This document shows positions 7,412 to 15,865 of a DNA stretch of 47,134 nt, one piece after another. Position 1 is the first letter of the stretch; every line of letters starts with the position of its first letter. This DNA comes from Chloroflexota bacterium (lineage in GTDB: Bacteria > Chloroflexota > Anaerolineae > Anaerolineales > Villigracilaceae). The stretch lies in NCBI GenBank assembly GCA_016866215.1, contig VGNE01000027.1, positions 1 to 47,134 of the forward strand, read 5' to 3'. The notes beneath the pieces are model-generated. The model was not told where the DNA came from, made no database searches, and worked only from the letters and a program-made list of their open reading frames with translations. The translations under genes were made by a program, and so were the position numbers.

Positions 7412-8215
7412 CAGCGGGGGATGTTTCATAGATGAAGGTACAGGGATTTCCAAAAGCTGCAGAATAGTGGGCGCGATCTTCAACTGGGAGATGATCTCAC
7501 CCGTATCGCCTCTTCCCTTAACGTTGGGCTGGATCATGAATAAGGGAACTTCGCGCTGTTCGGGTGTGGTTCCGCCGTGCGCGCCATCCTTGTTGATGCC
7601 ATGATCGCCAGTGACAAAAATTGTGTAGCCGCGTTCCTTCCACTCAATGATGAGAGGCGCCAGCCAGGCATCCTGTTGAATGGCGTGATTACGATATTCT
7701 TTTGAGTCAGAGCCGAATGTTTCGCCGTGATAATCCATGCCCATGGGATGAAGCAAAAGATAATCGGGGGAAAATCTACGCACAAGGAATGCCGCGCTCA
7801 TGAATAACTCGATGTCAGGATATTCGTCCTGCGTATAAAAACGCCCATGCTGAATGGTGAGGTTTTCGTTATCCACTTCCTTATCTTCGATGCGATCATA
7901 CGGCGCGCGGTTGTATAACTCTGAAACCCAGTAATATGCCGCCGCGGCAGTGACCTTGCCTGCTTCCTTCACAGACTGAAAGATATTCGGCTTATTCGAG
8001 AGGCGCACGATTGAATTCGCAACAATGCCATGCTGGCTGGATGGCAGGCCTGTGTGAATGGTCTCGTACATGGGACGCGACATGCTCGGCAGTTCACCCA
8101 CTATTTTATAAAGGCTGGCAAGTTTTGATTCCACAAGATGACCGAGAAAACCCATGTTGGCTTTGGCAACGTCATAGCGCAGGGCATCTGACAGAACAAG
8201 AATAACTTTGCTCAT
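7397..8215 (-). CDS. Alkaline phosphatase superfamily phosphodiesterase
   Basis: A 272-residue protein of the type I phosphodiesterase/nucleotide pyrophosphatase branch. Metal-binding and nucleophile motifs are present: VLSDALRYDV near the N-terminus, the ETIHTGLPSSQHGI region around the nucleophile Thr, MDYHGETFG, VTGDHGINKDGAHGG, and the closing segment APTILQLL. There is no signal peptide, so the protein appears cytoplasmic. The start at 8215 has GAGGAG 6 nt ahead, whereas the longer frame to 8233 would contain this site. It follows the ABC importer genes but is separated from them by a likely terminator, so it may be expressed by read-through. A role in cleaving an imported phosphate ester or phosphonate is possible but inferred. 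Confidence 0.82.
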   Translation of the reverse strand: MSKVILVLSDALRYDVAKANMGFLGHLVESKLASLYKIVGELPSMSRPMYETIHTGLPSSQHGIVANSIVRLSNKPNIFQSVKEAGKVTAAAAYYWVSELYNRAPYDRIEDKEVDNENLTIQHGRFYTQDEYPDIELFMSAAFLVRRFSPDYLLLHPMGMDYHGETFGSDSKEYRNHAIQQDAWLAPLIIEWKERGYTIFVTGDHGINKDGAHGGTTPEQREVPLFMIQPNVKGRGDTGEIISQLKIAPTILQLLEIPVPSSMKHPPLIHPS

Positions 8216-8230
8216 CCATATCTCCTCAAT

Positions 8231-8269
8231 CAAAAACGGTTCGAGGTATCCAACACCACGAACCGTTTT
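8231..8269 (-). terminator. Likely intrinsic terminator after the ABC ATPase gene
   Basis: Arms AAAACGGTTCG (8233-8243) and CGAACCGTTTT (8259-8269) are 11-bp complements, and on the minus strand the stem ends in TTTTT. It is placed directly after the ATPase stop at 8286. The ribosome site of the next gene follows at once, so read-through is possible. Confidence 0.65.
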
Positions 8270-8285
8270 CAGGGTTGATTATCTG

Positions 8286-9347
8286 CTATTCATCCAATAC
8301 CAGCACAGCTTCCTTCGAACAGGTAACCTGATCCTTGTCGCCGATCTTCGGCAATTCAAGGAAGGGGTTGTTGAAAGTGTCCATGTAAAATTTTGCTTTG
8401 CCAATCGTCACCTGAATACGGACTATGGACCCGAGGAAAGTGATATTCTCAATCGTGCAATCCACTACATTGGCTTTCTTCTGCTCAGACGCAAAACCCA
8501 AGCGTTCAGGGCGAATGGCAACGCGGACTTTATCGCCTTTCTTTCTTTCCTTCAAATCCACGGCGGATTCAAATTGCACGCCACCAATGGAAATGAGGCC
8601 GTTGGCAGGGTCAACCACTTCAGCGGAGGCATTGTTTAATGTGCCCACAAAGTTGGCAGAGAATACGGTGGTTGGGAAGTTGTATATTTCAAAAGGAGTA
8701 CCAACCTGTTCCATTTCGCCCTTGTTCATTACCACAATGCGATCTGATAAAGACAAGGCTTCCTCTTGATCATGCGTAACATAAATGGCGGTGATGCCCA
8801 GTTTTTGTTGAATACTGCGGATTTCTGCGCGCAACGCAACGCGAATCTTCGCATCAAGCGCGGAGAGCGGCTCATCGAGAAGCAAAACTTCGGGTCGAAT
8901 TGCCAAAGCGCGGGCGAGAGCGACGCGCTGCATCTGTCCGCCGGAGAGTTGATATGGATAGCTGTTCGCTTTCTCTTCCATGTGAATAATTGAGAGCATC
9001 TCAGCCACACGATCTTTGACCTCGGATTCTTTTTCCTTGCGAACGCGCAAACCAAAACCGATATTCTGTGAGACGGTCATATTGGGGAAGAGCGCATACG
9101 ATTGGAAGACCATGCCAACATTACGCTGGTTCGGGGCTTTGTTCGTAATGTCCATGTCATTGATGGTGATTACGCCAGAAGATGGGATTTCAAACCCCGC
9201 GATAATGCGCAGAGTGGTTGTTTTGCCGCAGCCTGACGGTCCAAGAAAGGAAACGAACTCGCCTTTTTTTACTTCAAGGTCGAAATCGCGAACAGCGGTG
9301 AAGTCTCCAAAGTGTTTTGAAATGTTCTTAAGCGCAAGATGTGTCAT
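8286..9347 (-). CDS. ABC importer ATPase (PotA/FbpC-type)
   Basis: A 353-residue ATP-binding subunit of a spermidine/iron/phosphonate-class importer. Walker A is GPSGCGKTTT, the Q-loop is QSYALFPNMT, the signature is LSGGQMQRVALARAL, Walker B is VLLLDEPLSALD and the H-loop is THDQEEAL. A C-terminal TOBE-like domain starts at about residue 270. The start at 9347 has GGAG 7 nt upstream; the longer open frame to 9641 overlaps the permease gene and has no family similarity. It lies 20 nt downstream of the second permease gene in the four-gene transporter operon. The substrate is not evident. Confidence 0.93.
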   Translation of the reverse strand: MTHLALKNISKHFGDFTAVRDFDLEVKKGEFVSFLGPSGCGKTTTLRIIAGFEIPSSGVITINDMDITNKAPNQRNVGMVFQSYALFPNMTVSQNIGFGLRVRKEKESEVKDRVAEMLSIIHMEEKANSYPYQLSGGQMQRVALARALAIRPEVLLLDEPLSALDAKIRVALRAEIRSIQQKLGITAIYVTHDQEEALSLSDRIVVMNKGEMEQVGTPFEIYNFPTTVFSANFVGTLNNASAEVVDPANGLISIGGVQFESAVDLKERKKGDKVRVAIRPERLGFASEQKKANVVDCTIENITFLGSIVRIQVTIGKAKFYMDTFNNPFLELPKIGDKDQVTCSKEAVLVLDE

Positions 9348-9367
9348 GTCTATTCTCCGTCGAAGGT

Positions 9368-10198
9368 TTAGTGAGCGCCGGCAGCCTGCTCCTGGCTGCC
9401 AGTTACAAGTTGGATCAAACCCATAACCAGCCATGTGAGCAGAAAACTCACAAATGATAAAGCGGCAGGTTCGTACGCGCGGTGTTGTCCCAGCAGGAAC
9501 AGGTAGGGACCAAAAGCGCTCACGCCTAAAAATGAAGCCAGCACAACCTCGCCCACCACAATGGCAAAGGTGAGCAGCGCGCCGCTCAATAAAGCCGATC
9601 GAATGTTTGGCAGGATGATACGAGTGATGATGATAAACCAATTCGCGCCCAGGCTTTGCGCCGCCTCGGTCAGTGTGCGAACATCCACAGTCCTCATGCC
9701 AGTGTCCACAGAACGATACATATAGGGCATGGAAAGTACCATGTAGCCTGCCACGATCAAAATATTCGTGCCCATTTTAAAATTTGTAAGAGGCTGCAAG
9801 ATTACGATATCGGTGAAAGGCACGGTAAACGGTTGACTGTAAATGCGGATCAAACCAAAGACCAGGATGATTGCCGGAACAACAAACGGCATTAATGTAA
9901 TGAATTCGACGATGCGGCGCGCCTGGGGCAGGCGCAATCTGATCCAATAAGCGGTTGGCACAATTAAAATAATGCTTATTAGAATGGTTGTGAGGGCCAG
10001 CATGTTTGAATACATGAAACTATTCCAAAATCTCTGATCCTCAAACGCTCTTTGGTAAGCCTTGAGAGGATACTGCGGATCCCAGCTCAGTGAAAATTCA
10101 AAGGTTGCGAGCAAAGGCAAAATAAAATAGAGGGCGCCTGTCATGAACCAGAGCCAACTCCAAAATGGGAATCTGCGAAGCCGGGTTATGAAGGTCAT
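9368..10198 (-). CDS. ABC importer permease 2 (PotC-like)
   Basis: A 276-residue inner-membrane permease with about six hydrophobic helices. The cytoplasmic EAA loop reads EAAQSLGANWFIIITRIILP, which couples to the ATPase. The ATG at 10198 overlaps the upstream permease stop as ATGA, so the two subunits are translationally coupled. GAGAGG lies 8 nt before the start. It forms the transporter with the genes at 10195, 8286 and 11169. Confidence 0.92.
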   Translation of the reverse strand: MTFITRLRRFPFWSWLWFMTGALYFILPLLATFEFSLSWDPQYPLKAYQRAFEDQRFWNSFMYSNMLALTTILISIILIVPTAYWIRLRLPQARRIVEFITLMPFVVPAIILVFGLIRIYSQPFTVPFTDIVILQPLTNFKMGTNILIVAGYMVLSMPYMYRSVDTGMRTVDVRTLTEAAQSLGANWFIIITRIILPNIRSALLSGALLTFAIVVGEVVLASFLGVSAFGPYLFLLGQHRAYEPAALSFVSFLLTWLVMGLIQLVTGSQEQAAGAH

Positions 10199-11085
10199 TT
10201 TAACCACCTCTCTGTTTTCGATTGAAGCCAGGAATAGCCCGCCAGTGAGATTGCCATGATAACAACCATTCCAATTGCCATGGCGTATCCGAGACCAGGA
10301 TTATACAAAACATCGCCGCGAATTTGGGCGCCGATTTGAATCGTTATTATTCCAATCCTGCCGCCCGTCAACGCATAAGCAGTGGCATAGGCGCCAAAAG
10401 CGTTTCCAAACAAAAGGATCATCGTGCCTAGAATGGAAGGAAGCAAGACAGGCAAGGCAACCTTAAGCCAATATTGTGTGGTATTTGCGCCCAGGTTTTC
10501 AGCGGCTTCGCGCCATTCCTTTTTCAATCCATCCAGGGCAGGCGCCATAATCAGCACCATCAACGGGAATTGAAAATACATATAGACCAGGCTTAACCCC
10601 ATAAAACTGTATAAATTAAAGCCCGCGTCATAAATACCTATATTAAATACTTCCTTTAAGATTTGGGTAACAAACCCTTGCCGTCCAATGGTTGCAACAA
10701 ACGCAAAAGCCAGCGGCACGCCTGCAAAGTTGGAAGCAACCCCGGAAAAAGTGATCAAAACGGAACGCAGGGGCTTTGGCAAACCGCCCACCGTTACGGA
10801 ATATGCAAGTAAAAAGCCCAGAATGCCGCCGCCCAGCGCGGTCACTGCGCTAATTTGAATACTGAGTTTATAGGCATTTACAATAAATGGCTCTGAGAAT
10901 AATTGAATGATGTTATTCAACGTAAAGGAACCGTCCGGGGCTGAAAAGCTCGCCGTAAATAAACGCAAAGACGGCAAAAAGAGAAAAAGGATTGCAAACA
11001 GGAAAAAAGGCGCCACCCCGAGCCATGTCTTCCAATTTGTGGTTACCGCGATTCTATTTTGGGGATTAACAGTGGTCTGTGCCAT
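10195..11085 (-). CDS. ABC importer permease 1 (PotB-like)
   Basis: A 296-residue permease. It has a short polar N-terminus, a first helix at about residues 22-42, and five further hydrophobic segments. The EAA loop is EAAENLGANTTQYWLKVALP. Spermidine/putrescine-, iron- and aminoethylphosphonate-type importers share this architecture. The stop overlaps the start of the second permease by four bases. A hairpin at 11118-11147 separates it from the more upstream binding-protein gene. Confidence 0.92.
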   Translation of the reverse strand: MAQTTVNPQNRIAVTTNWKTWLGVAPFFLFAILFLFLPSLRLFTASFSAPDGSFTLNNIIQLFSEPFIVNAYKLSIQISAVTALGGGILGFLLAYSVTVGGLPKPLRSVLITFSGVASNFAGVPLAFAFVATIGRQGFVTQILKEVFNIGIYDAGFNLYSFMGLSLVYMYFQFPLMVLIMAPALDGLKKEWREAAENLGANTTQYWLKVALPVLLPSILGTMILLFGNAFGAYATAYALTGGRIGIITIQIGAQIRGDVLYNPGLGYAMAIGMVVIMAISLAGYSWLQSKTERWLK

Positions 11086-11117
11086 GGCCTAATATCCTCA
11101 CAACCAGCCTTGCTGTG

Positions 11118-11147
11118 GCGAGACCCCGCCAAACGGCAGGGTCTCGC
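11118..11147 (-). promoter_or_regulatory. Intercistronic hairpin between binding protein and permease genes
   Basis: GCGAGACCCTGCC and GGCGGGGTCTCGC (minus-strand sense) form a 13-bp stem with one G-U pair around a 4-nt loop, with no U-tract after it. Such stems after binding-protein genes commonly protect the upstream message and lower permease expression. Confidence 0.65.
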
Positions 11148-11168
11148 ATTCATCATCAAATATCTTGC

Positions 11169-12350
11169 TTACGGAGCTTTTTGAATATCAGCGCCGACAG
11201 CCGCATCCCAATTCTTGGTGATCAATTCTTTTGCAACATTGAGTTGATCAAGAGTTGGGAAGACAGCACCGGAGACATCGGGCAGCTTGGCGAGCAAGTC
11301 GGCAGGGATAACGCCGCGCGCGCGCAGATCAGCTTCACGGATCGGGTGGCAATAACCTTCCATCCATAAAAGCTGGCCCTCGTCTGAATAGAGGAATTCC
11401 ATCCATAACTTGGCGGCATTGGGGTGCGGAGCGTAAGCGCTGATTGCCTGAACATACACGCCAGCAAAGCGACCCGACTTGGGAATCACCACGGTTGCCT
11501 TGGGATTGCCTTCAAAAGTGTCAACGGCGGCAAGCGCGTTATAGTCCCAAGTAATGCGAACCGGAATTTCACCGCTTGCAACCAAACCATTGTTGGCAAT
11601 CAAAGGAATGAGATTTCCAGCCGCATTCAATTGAGCAAAGAAATCCAAACCAGGCTGGGCATTGTCAAGTGTACCGCCATTGGCAAGCGCAGCAGCAAAT
11701 ACTGACTGGATGGCTTGATTGGAAGCGCGGGGATCGCCGGAGAGCGCAATCTGGCCCTTGTACTTGGGGTCAAGCAAGTCAGCCCAATCCTGCGGAACAT
11801 CAGGCTGAACGTCCGTGTTCACAAGGAAAGCCAACACACCATAGTAGTCGCCATACCAATAGCCTTCGGCATCCTTGGCATCATCAGGAATGCTATCCCA
11901 AGTGGAGACCTTATAAGGCTGGATCAATCCTTCTGCCTTGGATGATGAGCCGAATGCGAAACCAACATCAATGACATCAGGAGCCTGGGGACCTTTGTTG
12001 TCCTTGTTGGCTTTGATGGCTTCAATTTCGTCGGCGGAACCGGCATCCGGGTTTAACTCATTGACTTCAATACCAGGATATTTGGCTTTGAAGGCCTCAA
12101 TAACACCACCGTAATTGCACCAGTCATGCGGCAAAGCGATGGTGGTCAGCATACCTTCAGCCTCTGCTGCGGCAACCAATTCAGCCATCGGGTCTACGAC
12201 AGGGGCTTCGGTAGCGGCAGGCGCTTCAGTAGCGGCAGGGGCTTCAGTGGCGGCAGGGGCTTCAGTGGCAGCGCCGCCACAGGCAGACAACAAGGTCGCT
12301 ACAATTACGAACAGGGCGAGCAATTGATAATTAAGTTTTTTAGTATGCAT
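11169..12350 (-). CDS. ABC importer substrate-binding lipoprotein
   Basis: A 393-residue periplasmic-type binding lipoprotein. The lipobox is LLSACGG near residue 24, followed by a linker of repeated ATEAPA units (18-bp DNA repeats). The mature domain is of the extracellular solute-binding family 1/6 type (spermidine, iron or phosphonate relatives), with FKAKYPGIEVNE and FLYSDEGQLLWMEGYCHPI segments. The ligand cannot be assigned. Lacking the usual iron-binding Tyr pair at a recognisable place, it may bind an organic amine, which would suit the nearby methylamine genes, but this is inference. The start at 12350 has AGGAG about 9 nt ahead. A strong promoter lies about 100 nt upstream. Confidence 0.88.
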   Translation of the reverse strand: MHTKKLNYQLLALFVIVATLLSACGGAATEAPAATEAPAATEAPAATEAPVVDPMAELVAAAEAEGMLTTIALPHDWCNYGGVIEAFKAKYPGIEVNELNPDAGSADEIEAIKANKDNKGPQAPDVIDVGFAFGSSSKAEGLIQPYKVSTWDSIPDDAKDAEGYWYGDYYGVLAFLVNTDVQPDVPQDWADLLDPKYKGQIALSGDPRASNQAIQSVFAAALANGGTLDNAQPGLDFFAQLNAAGNLIPLIANNGLVASGEIPVRITWDYNALAAVDTFEGNPKATVVIPKSGRFAGVYVQAISAYAPHPNAAKLWMEFLYSDEGQLLWMEGYCHPIREADLRARGVIPADLLAKLPDVSGAVFPTLDQLNVAKELITKNWDAAVGADIQKAP

Positions 12351-12447
12351 TCTCTCTATCTCCTATATAATTTTTGATTGATTGGACGAATAGAACACTT
12401 TCGATGAATCTCTTCCCGGCACCTCCAATTGGTTAATAAACTGTACC

Positions 12448-12476
12448 ATTTTAGCATTATCAATACTCAAAGTCAA
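12448..12476 (-). promoter_or_regulatory. Sigma-70-type promoter of the ABC importer operon
   Basis: On the minus strand TTGACT (-35, 12471-12476) is followed by exactly 17 nt and TAAAAT (-10, 12448-12453). Transcription would start near 12441, giving a leader of about 90 nt before the binding-protein start. Confidence 0.65.
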
Positions 12477-12516
12477 TTGAGATTTTGAATATATTGATCA
12501 ACATAAAATCCTGCAT

Positions 12517-13509
12517 TCACGAACGTCCCATCACTTGTACGATAAACCAGTAAATTCCTGCCGAGATCAACCCGCTGACTGGAATTGTCACAACCCAGGC
12601 AGTCAGGATATCACTGACTACACTCCAGCGCACTTTGCCGAAGCGCTCCGAAGAACCCACCCCAACAATTGCAGAACTCACAACCTGCGTGGTGCTGACC
12701 GGCGCGCCGCCAAAAGAGGCCGCAAGAATCACAAAAGCGGAGGTCAACTGGGTGGCGAAGCTATGCACCGGGCGGATCTTATAGAACTTACCGCCCAAAG
12801 TGCGAATCAACCTCCAGCCGCCCAGAGCAGTTCCCAGGGCCATGATCGAAGCGCTCACAACAATCACCCATAGTGGGACAACAAATTGACCGATCACACC
12901 ACCGATCAATAAACTAAGCGTAATGATACCCATTGTTTTCTGCGCATCGTTCGTGCCATGGCTTAAAGCCAGTCCAACAGCAGTAAAAAACTGGGCGCGC
13001 TTAAAAAATTGGTTGATATTCGGAGAGGCGTGACGCACAAGGAAATAGATCAAACGTAATACCAAAAATCCCACCGCAAAACCCGCCAATGGCGATAAGA
13101 ACAAACCGATCAGAACCTTGTATATTCCACGAAGATTGATCGCTCCAATGCCCGCCGTAAAGGCAACCACACCGATCAAGCCGCCGATCAACGCGTGGGA
13201 TGAACTGCTGGGTATGCCCATAAACCAGGTGACCAGGTTCCAAATAATGGCGGCCAATAAACAGGCAACGAGCGCGTCCAGTGTCAACAAACGCGCATCG
13301 ACAATGTCGCTGCCGACTGTTTTCGCCACAGTCACCCCAAAGAGAAAGGGACCCAGGAATTCGGCCACGGCAGTTATACCCAGGGCAGTCTGTGGACGGA
13401 ATGCCCGCGAGGAGATCATGGTTGCCACGATATTGCTTGAATCGCGCATGCCATTGATGAACTCGAAAACCAACGCCAGAATAATAACAAAGATCAGTTG
13501 ATTGGACAT
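12517..13509 (-). CDS. PiT family inorganic phosphate transporter
   Basis: A 330-residue multi-helix membrane protein with both PiT signature repeats: FEFINGMRDSSNIVATMISSR near the N-terminus (compare FD.xNG..DaANsIAT) and GGAPVSTTQVVSSAIVGVG in the C-terminal half. A central hydrophilic loop with HGTNDAQKTMG is also typical. It imports phosphate by symport with H+ or Na+. The start at 13509 has AGG 5 nt upstream. It begins 10 nt after the DUF47 gene, the usual Pit accessory partner, so the two form a transcription unit. Confidence 0.92.
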   Translation of the reverse strand: MSNQLIFVIILALVFEFINGMRDSSNIVATMISSRAFRPQTALGITAVAEFLGPFLFGVTVAKTVGSDIVDARLLTLDALVACLLAAIIWNLVTWFMGIPSSSSHALIGGLIGVVAFTAGIGAINLRGIYKVLIGLFLSPLAGFAVGFLVLRLIYFLVRHASPNINQFFKRAQFFTAVGLALSHGTNDAQKTMGIITLSLLIGGVIGQFVVPLWVIVVSASIMALGTALGGWRLIRTLGGKFYKIRPVHSFATQLTSAFVILAASFGGAPVSTTQVVSSAIVGVGSSERFGKVRWSVVSDILTAWVVTIPVSGLISAGIYWFIVQVMGRS

Positions 13510-13519
13510 TAACACCTGG

Positions 13520-14140
13520 TTAAGTTCTCTTTACAACGATATCGGCGATCGTATTCGCGGCTTCGTCCCCGCGATCTGCGGCGTTTGACAAATGACGATA
13601 CACCTCGCGCATCTTCAACATTTCAACAACGTGATGAATATCCTCAGGCCCGCTGAACAAATCTGCGACGGCTTCGCGATACACGGCTTCCACGCGGTTC
13701 TCCAGGGCCTTTGCGCGCTGGGCGTGGTCTGTGGCGACATTCGGGTGATTGGGTAGGCGTTGAACTGCATGCCAGATCTCATAGGCAGCGTCTTTCAGCA
13801 AGTTCGCCATCCGCAGCATGAACGGTGTGGATTTGACATTGAGGATGACCATCTCCATCACGGTGCTATCCGCATAATCCACAACATCGTCAATGGAACG
13901 CGACAGGGAAAAGATATCTTCGCGGTCAAAGGGTGTGACAAAGGTGCGGTTCAATTCGTCAATCAGGATGCGGCGCACTTCATCCGCTTCCTTTTCCATG
14001 ATCGAAAGTTGTTCGGCGACATCTGAATCGCCCGTCTCCAAATATTTAACCAATAGTCTTAATGATTCATAGGTAATGGAGGCCTGCTGTTCGATCAACT
14101 TCTGAAAGACATTTTCTTTGCGTTTAAATAATCTCAACAT
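13520..14140 (-). CDS. DUF47 (PhoU-like) Pit accessory protein
   Basis: A 206-residue, almost wholly helical protein of the DUF47/PhoU-like family. It includes DREDIFSLSRSIDDVVDYAD, which is characteristic of the family, and MREVYRHLSNAADRGDEAANTI at the C-terminus. Such proteins are nearly always encoded beside PiT transporters and are thought to tune them. AGGAG precedes the ATG at 14140. A short dyad repeat (14151-14190) sits directly upstream. Confidence 0.92.
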   Translation of the reverse strand: MLRLFKRKENVFQKLIEQQASITYESLRLLVKYLETGDSDVAEQLSIMEKEADEVRRILIDELNRTFVTPFDREDIFSLSRSIDDVVDYADSTVMEMVILNVKSTPFMLRMANLLKDAAYEIWHAVQRLPNHPNVATDHAQRAKALENRVEAVYREAVADLFSGPEDIHHVVEMLKMREVYRHLSNAADRGDEAANTIADIVVKRT

Positions 14141-14150
14141 AAAATCTCCT

Positions 14151-14190
14151 GTGTCATTGCGAGGAGCGCTCTTGCTCTTCGCAATGACAC
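14151..14190. repeat. GTCATTGCGAG dyad element, short copy
   Basis: Perfect 12-bp arms GTGTCATTGCGA and TCGCAATGACAC flank a core related to GAGCGCTCTTGCTCTTCGC. It is one of four copies of this family in the window (others at 16989, 29339 and 32678). Confidence 0.8.
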
Positions 14191-14266
14191 AATTTTCAAT
14201 ACGGCGACGGCAAGTGTCGCCCTCGCAGCATTTGCACTTGCACGCATGGATGAGTGGTACATGAAC

Positions 14267-15709
14267 CTATTCAATTGGCAACAACTCCCCTGCAACCATT
14301 CCTGGGAATTCAGCGCGAAGTTTCACCTCAACCTCAGGAGAAAGCAAAGAAACTGTGTTACTCGCCATGATCTCCTTCACACGTTTCATCGCGCGTGCTT
14401 GAATATCAGTAGAGCCTTTCTTTACCCAAATCGTACGCACATCTCGGTCTGCAAGTTTGGTCATCACGGCTTCGGTCTTCATGCGGGCAATGGTATGCTT
14501 GGCGACAATGTACGAACCTCCCGGCCCAACCTGCTTAATTAAATCGAGCGCCAAGTCTTCCTCATTGAAAGATATGCCGCGCTTGACGCGTTTCATCATT
14601 TGCGCAACCTCATCATCGATCACGGCTTTTGCAAAATCAAAAGTTTTCAACGCATCGATCAATCCGCCAATATTGAACATATCCATGCCGCCCACCACTC
14701 CGCCCATTGCAGACATGCCTGTTTCATAACCTGACTGCGCATCGTTTACTTTGGCGTTTGTCAAACCAATATAGCCTCCGCAGGGCACATTGTAAAAACG
14801 AGCCATTTGCGCGAAAGCCATGTGCAACATGCCACATTCAATTGCACCAGAAGTGTACGCTCCCGAACGCATATCTGCAACTGTGGCAAGCGTGGCATAG
14901 ATCGTGGGTGTGCCTTCCTTCACCATTTGCATCAAAGTTGCCGTGGCGAGAAATTCAGCATTACCTTGTGCCAGCGTGCCAGCCATGGACATGGGTGAAG
15001 TCAGCCCTGCATTTGGCACAATGGTTGGGTAAACTGGCAGTCCCTCCCTGGCAAAATAAATCACATTTTCAGTGGAAAGATTGTCCATGGAAAGCGGCGA
15101 AACAGTGGGGCAGTAATGATGCGTCAGAAAAGGATGTTCTTTATAAGCTTCCTCCCCGCCCGCCACCATGTAAGCCATTTTCATAATATTCATTGTATCT
15201 TTGTGGTCTGTAGTGGTGACACGGATCGGTTTGAGGCAATACTTAAGAGCCGGATACAGCCTCGAGATTGTGAATTGATCCGCTGGCGCATCATCTGCCA
15301 AAGTGGAAATGGAGAACATATCATAGCCGGGCAGTTCATTGATGAGATGTGCGATGCGCGCGATATCGCCAGACTCTGCGCGTCTTTCCTGACCTGTGAC
15401 AGGGTCAATAATATCTGGAGCAGAACTTGCCGTTACAATAACGGGGCTATCCCGAGGGATCGTTTTGTCAAACTTAGGATCGCGCGCGTAAAATGTGAAG
15501 GTCGGCGGGCACATTTTGCGATATTTTTCAACGACCTCCCGCGGAAATTTGACACGCTCGACACCCGCAGGGACAGTGCAACCGTGCTTTGCAAAAGTAT
15601 CACGCGCGGGTTCATAACGAACCTTCAAACCAACTTCTTCAAGGATCTCAAGCGCGGCATCGTGGACTCGCTGTACCTGCTCTTGGGTCAATAGTGTTGC
15701 ATAGGACAT
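14267..15709 (-). CDS. MttB-family methyltransferase (non-pyrrolysine trimethylamine/betaine methyltransferase-like)
   Basis: A 480-residue TIM-barrel protein of the trimethylamine:corrinoid methyltransferase (MttB) superfamily. Family blocks include HDAALEILEEVGLKV at the N-terminus, IIDPVTGQERRA, the central LAQGNAEFLA region and MDMFNIGGLID. The frame has no internal TAG, so it is a non-pyrrolysine member, a group that includes MtgB-type glycine betaine methyltransferases. Members move a methyl group from a quaternary amine to a corrinoid protein. No corrinoid-protein gene is visible in this window. The start at 15709 has GAAGGA 8 nt ahead. Proximity to the dimethylglycine-dehydrogenase-like gene suggests stepwise N-demethylation of a betaine-like compound (inference). 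Confidence 0.85.
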   Translation of the reverse strand: MSYATLLTQEQVQRVHDAALEILEEVGLKVRYEPARDTFAKHGCTVPAGVERVKFPREVVEKYRKMCPPTFTFYARDPKFDKTIPRDSPVIVTASSAPDIIDPVTGQERRAESGDIARIAHLINELPGYDMFSISTLADDAPADQFTISRLYPALKYCLKPIRVTTTDHKDTMNIMKMAYMVAGGEEAYKEHPFLTHHYCPTVSPLSMDNLSTENVIYFAREGLPVYPTIVPNAGLTSPMSMAGTLAQGNAEFLATATLMQMVKEGTPTIYATLATVADMRSGAYTSGAIECGMLHMAFAQMARFYNVPCGGYIGLTNAKVNDAQSGYETGMSAMGGVVGGMDMFNIGGLIDALKTFDFAKAVIDDEVAQMMKRVKRGISFNEEDLALDLIKQVGPGGSYIVAKHTIARMKTEAVMTKLADRDVRTIWVKKGSTDIQARAMKRVKEIMASNTVSLLSPEVEVKLRAEFPGMVAGELLPIE

Positions 15710-15817
15710 GGGTTTATTCCTTCCAATAAATTTTTTGCCGAAACTGCAAGTCCCGATACGCCCTGCGAAAAACATACGGGGCTGCTCGATCCTCCAACAA
15801 GATAAAACAACTGACCC

Positions 15818-15865
15818 CTATCAAACTACTTAACCATCCAACCATCCAACGAATACACTATCCAA
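15818..15865. repeat. Octamer array TTGGATRG (minus-strand sense, 6 units)
   Basis: Read on the minus strand the units are TTGGATAG, TGTATTCG, TTGGATGG, TTGGATGG, TTAAGTAG and TTTGATAG. The TAG stop of the PfkB-like gene is the end of the first unit. Confidence 0.65.

Noticed and set aside
8286-9641. Longer start for the ABC ATPase
   Set aside because: The first ~98 codons overlap the permease gene and have no similarity to the family; a good ribosome site precedes 9347.
14267-15709. Pyrrolysine-containing MttB
   Set aside because: The frame has no internal TAG codon at any position, so no amber read-through is needed.
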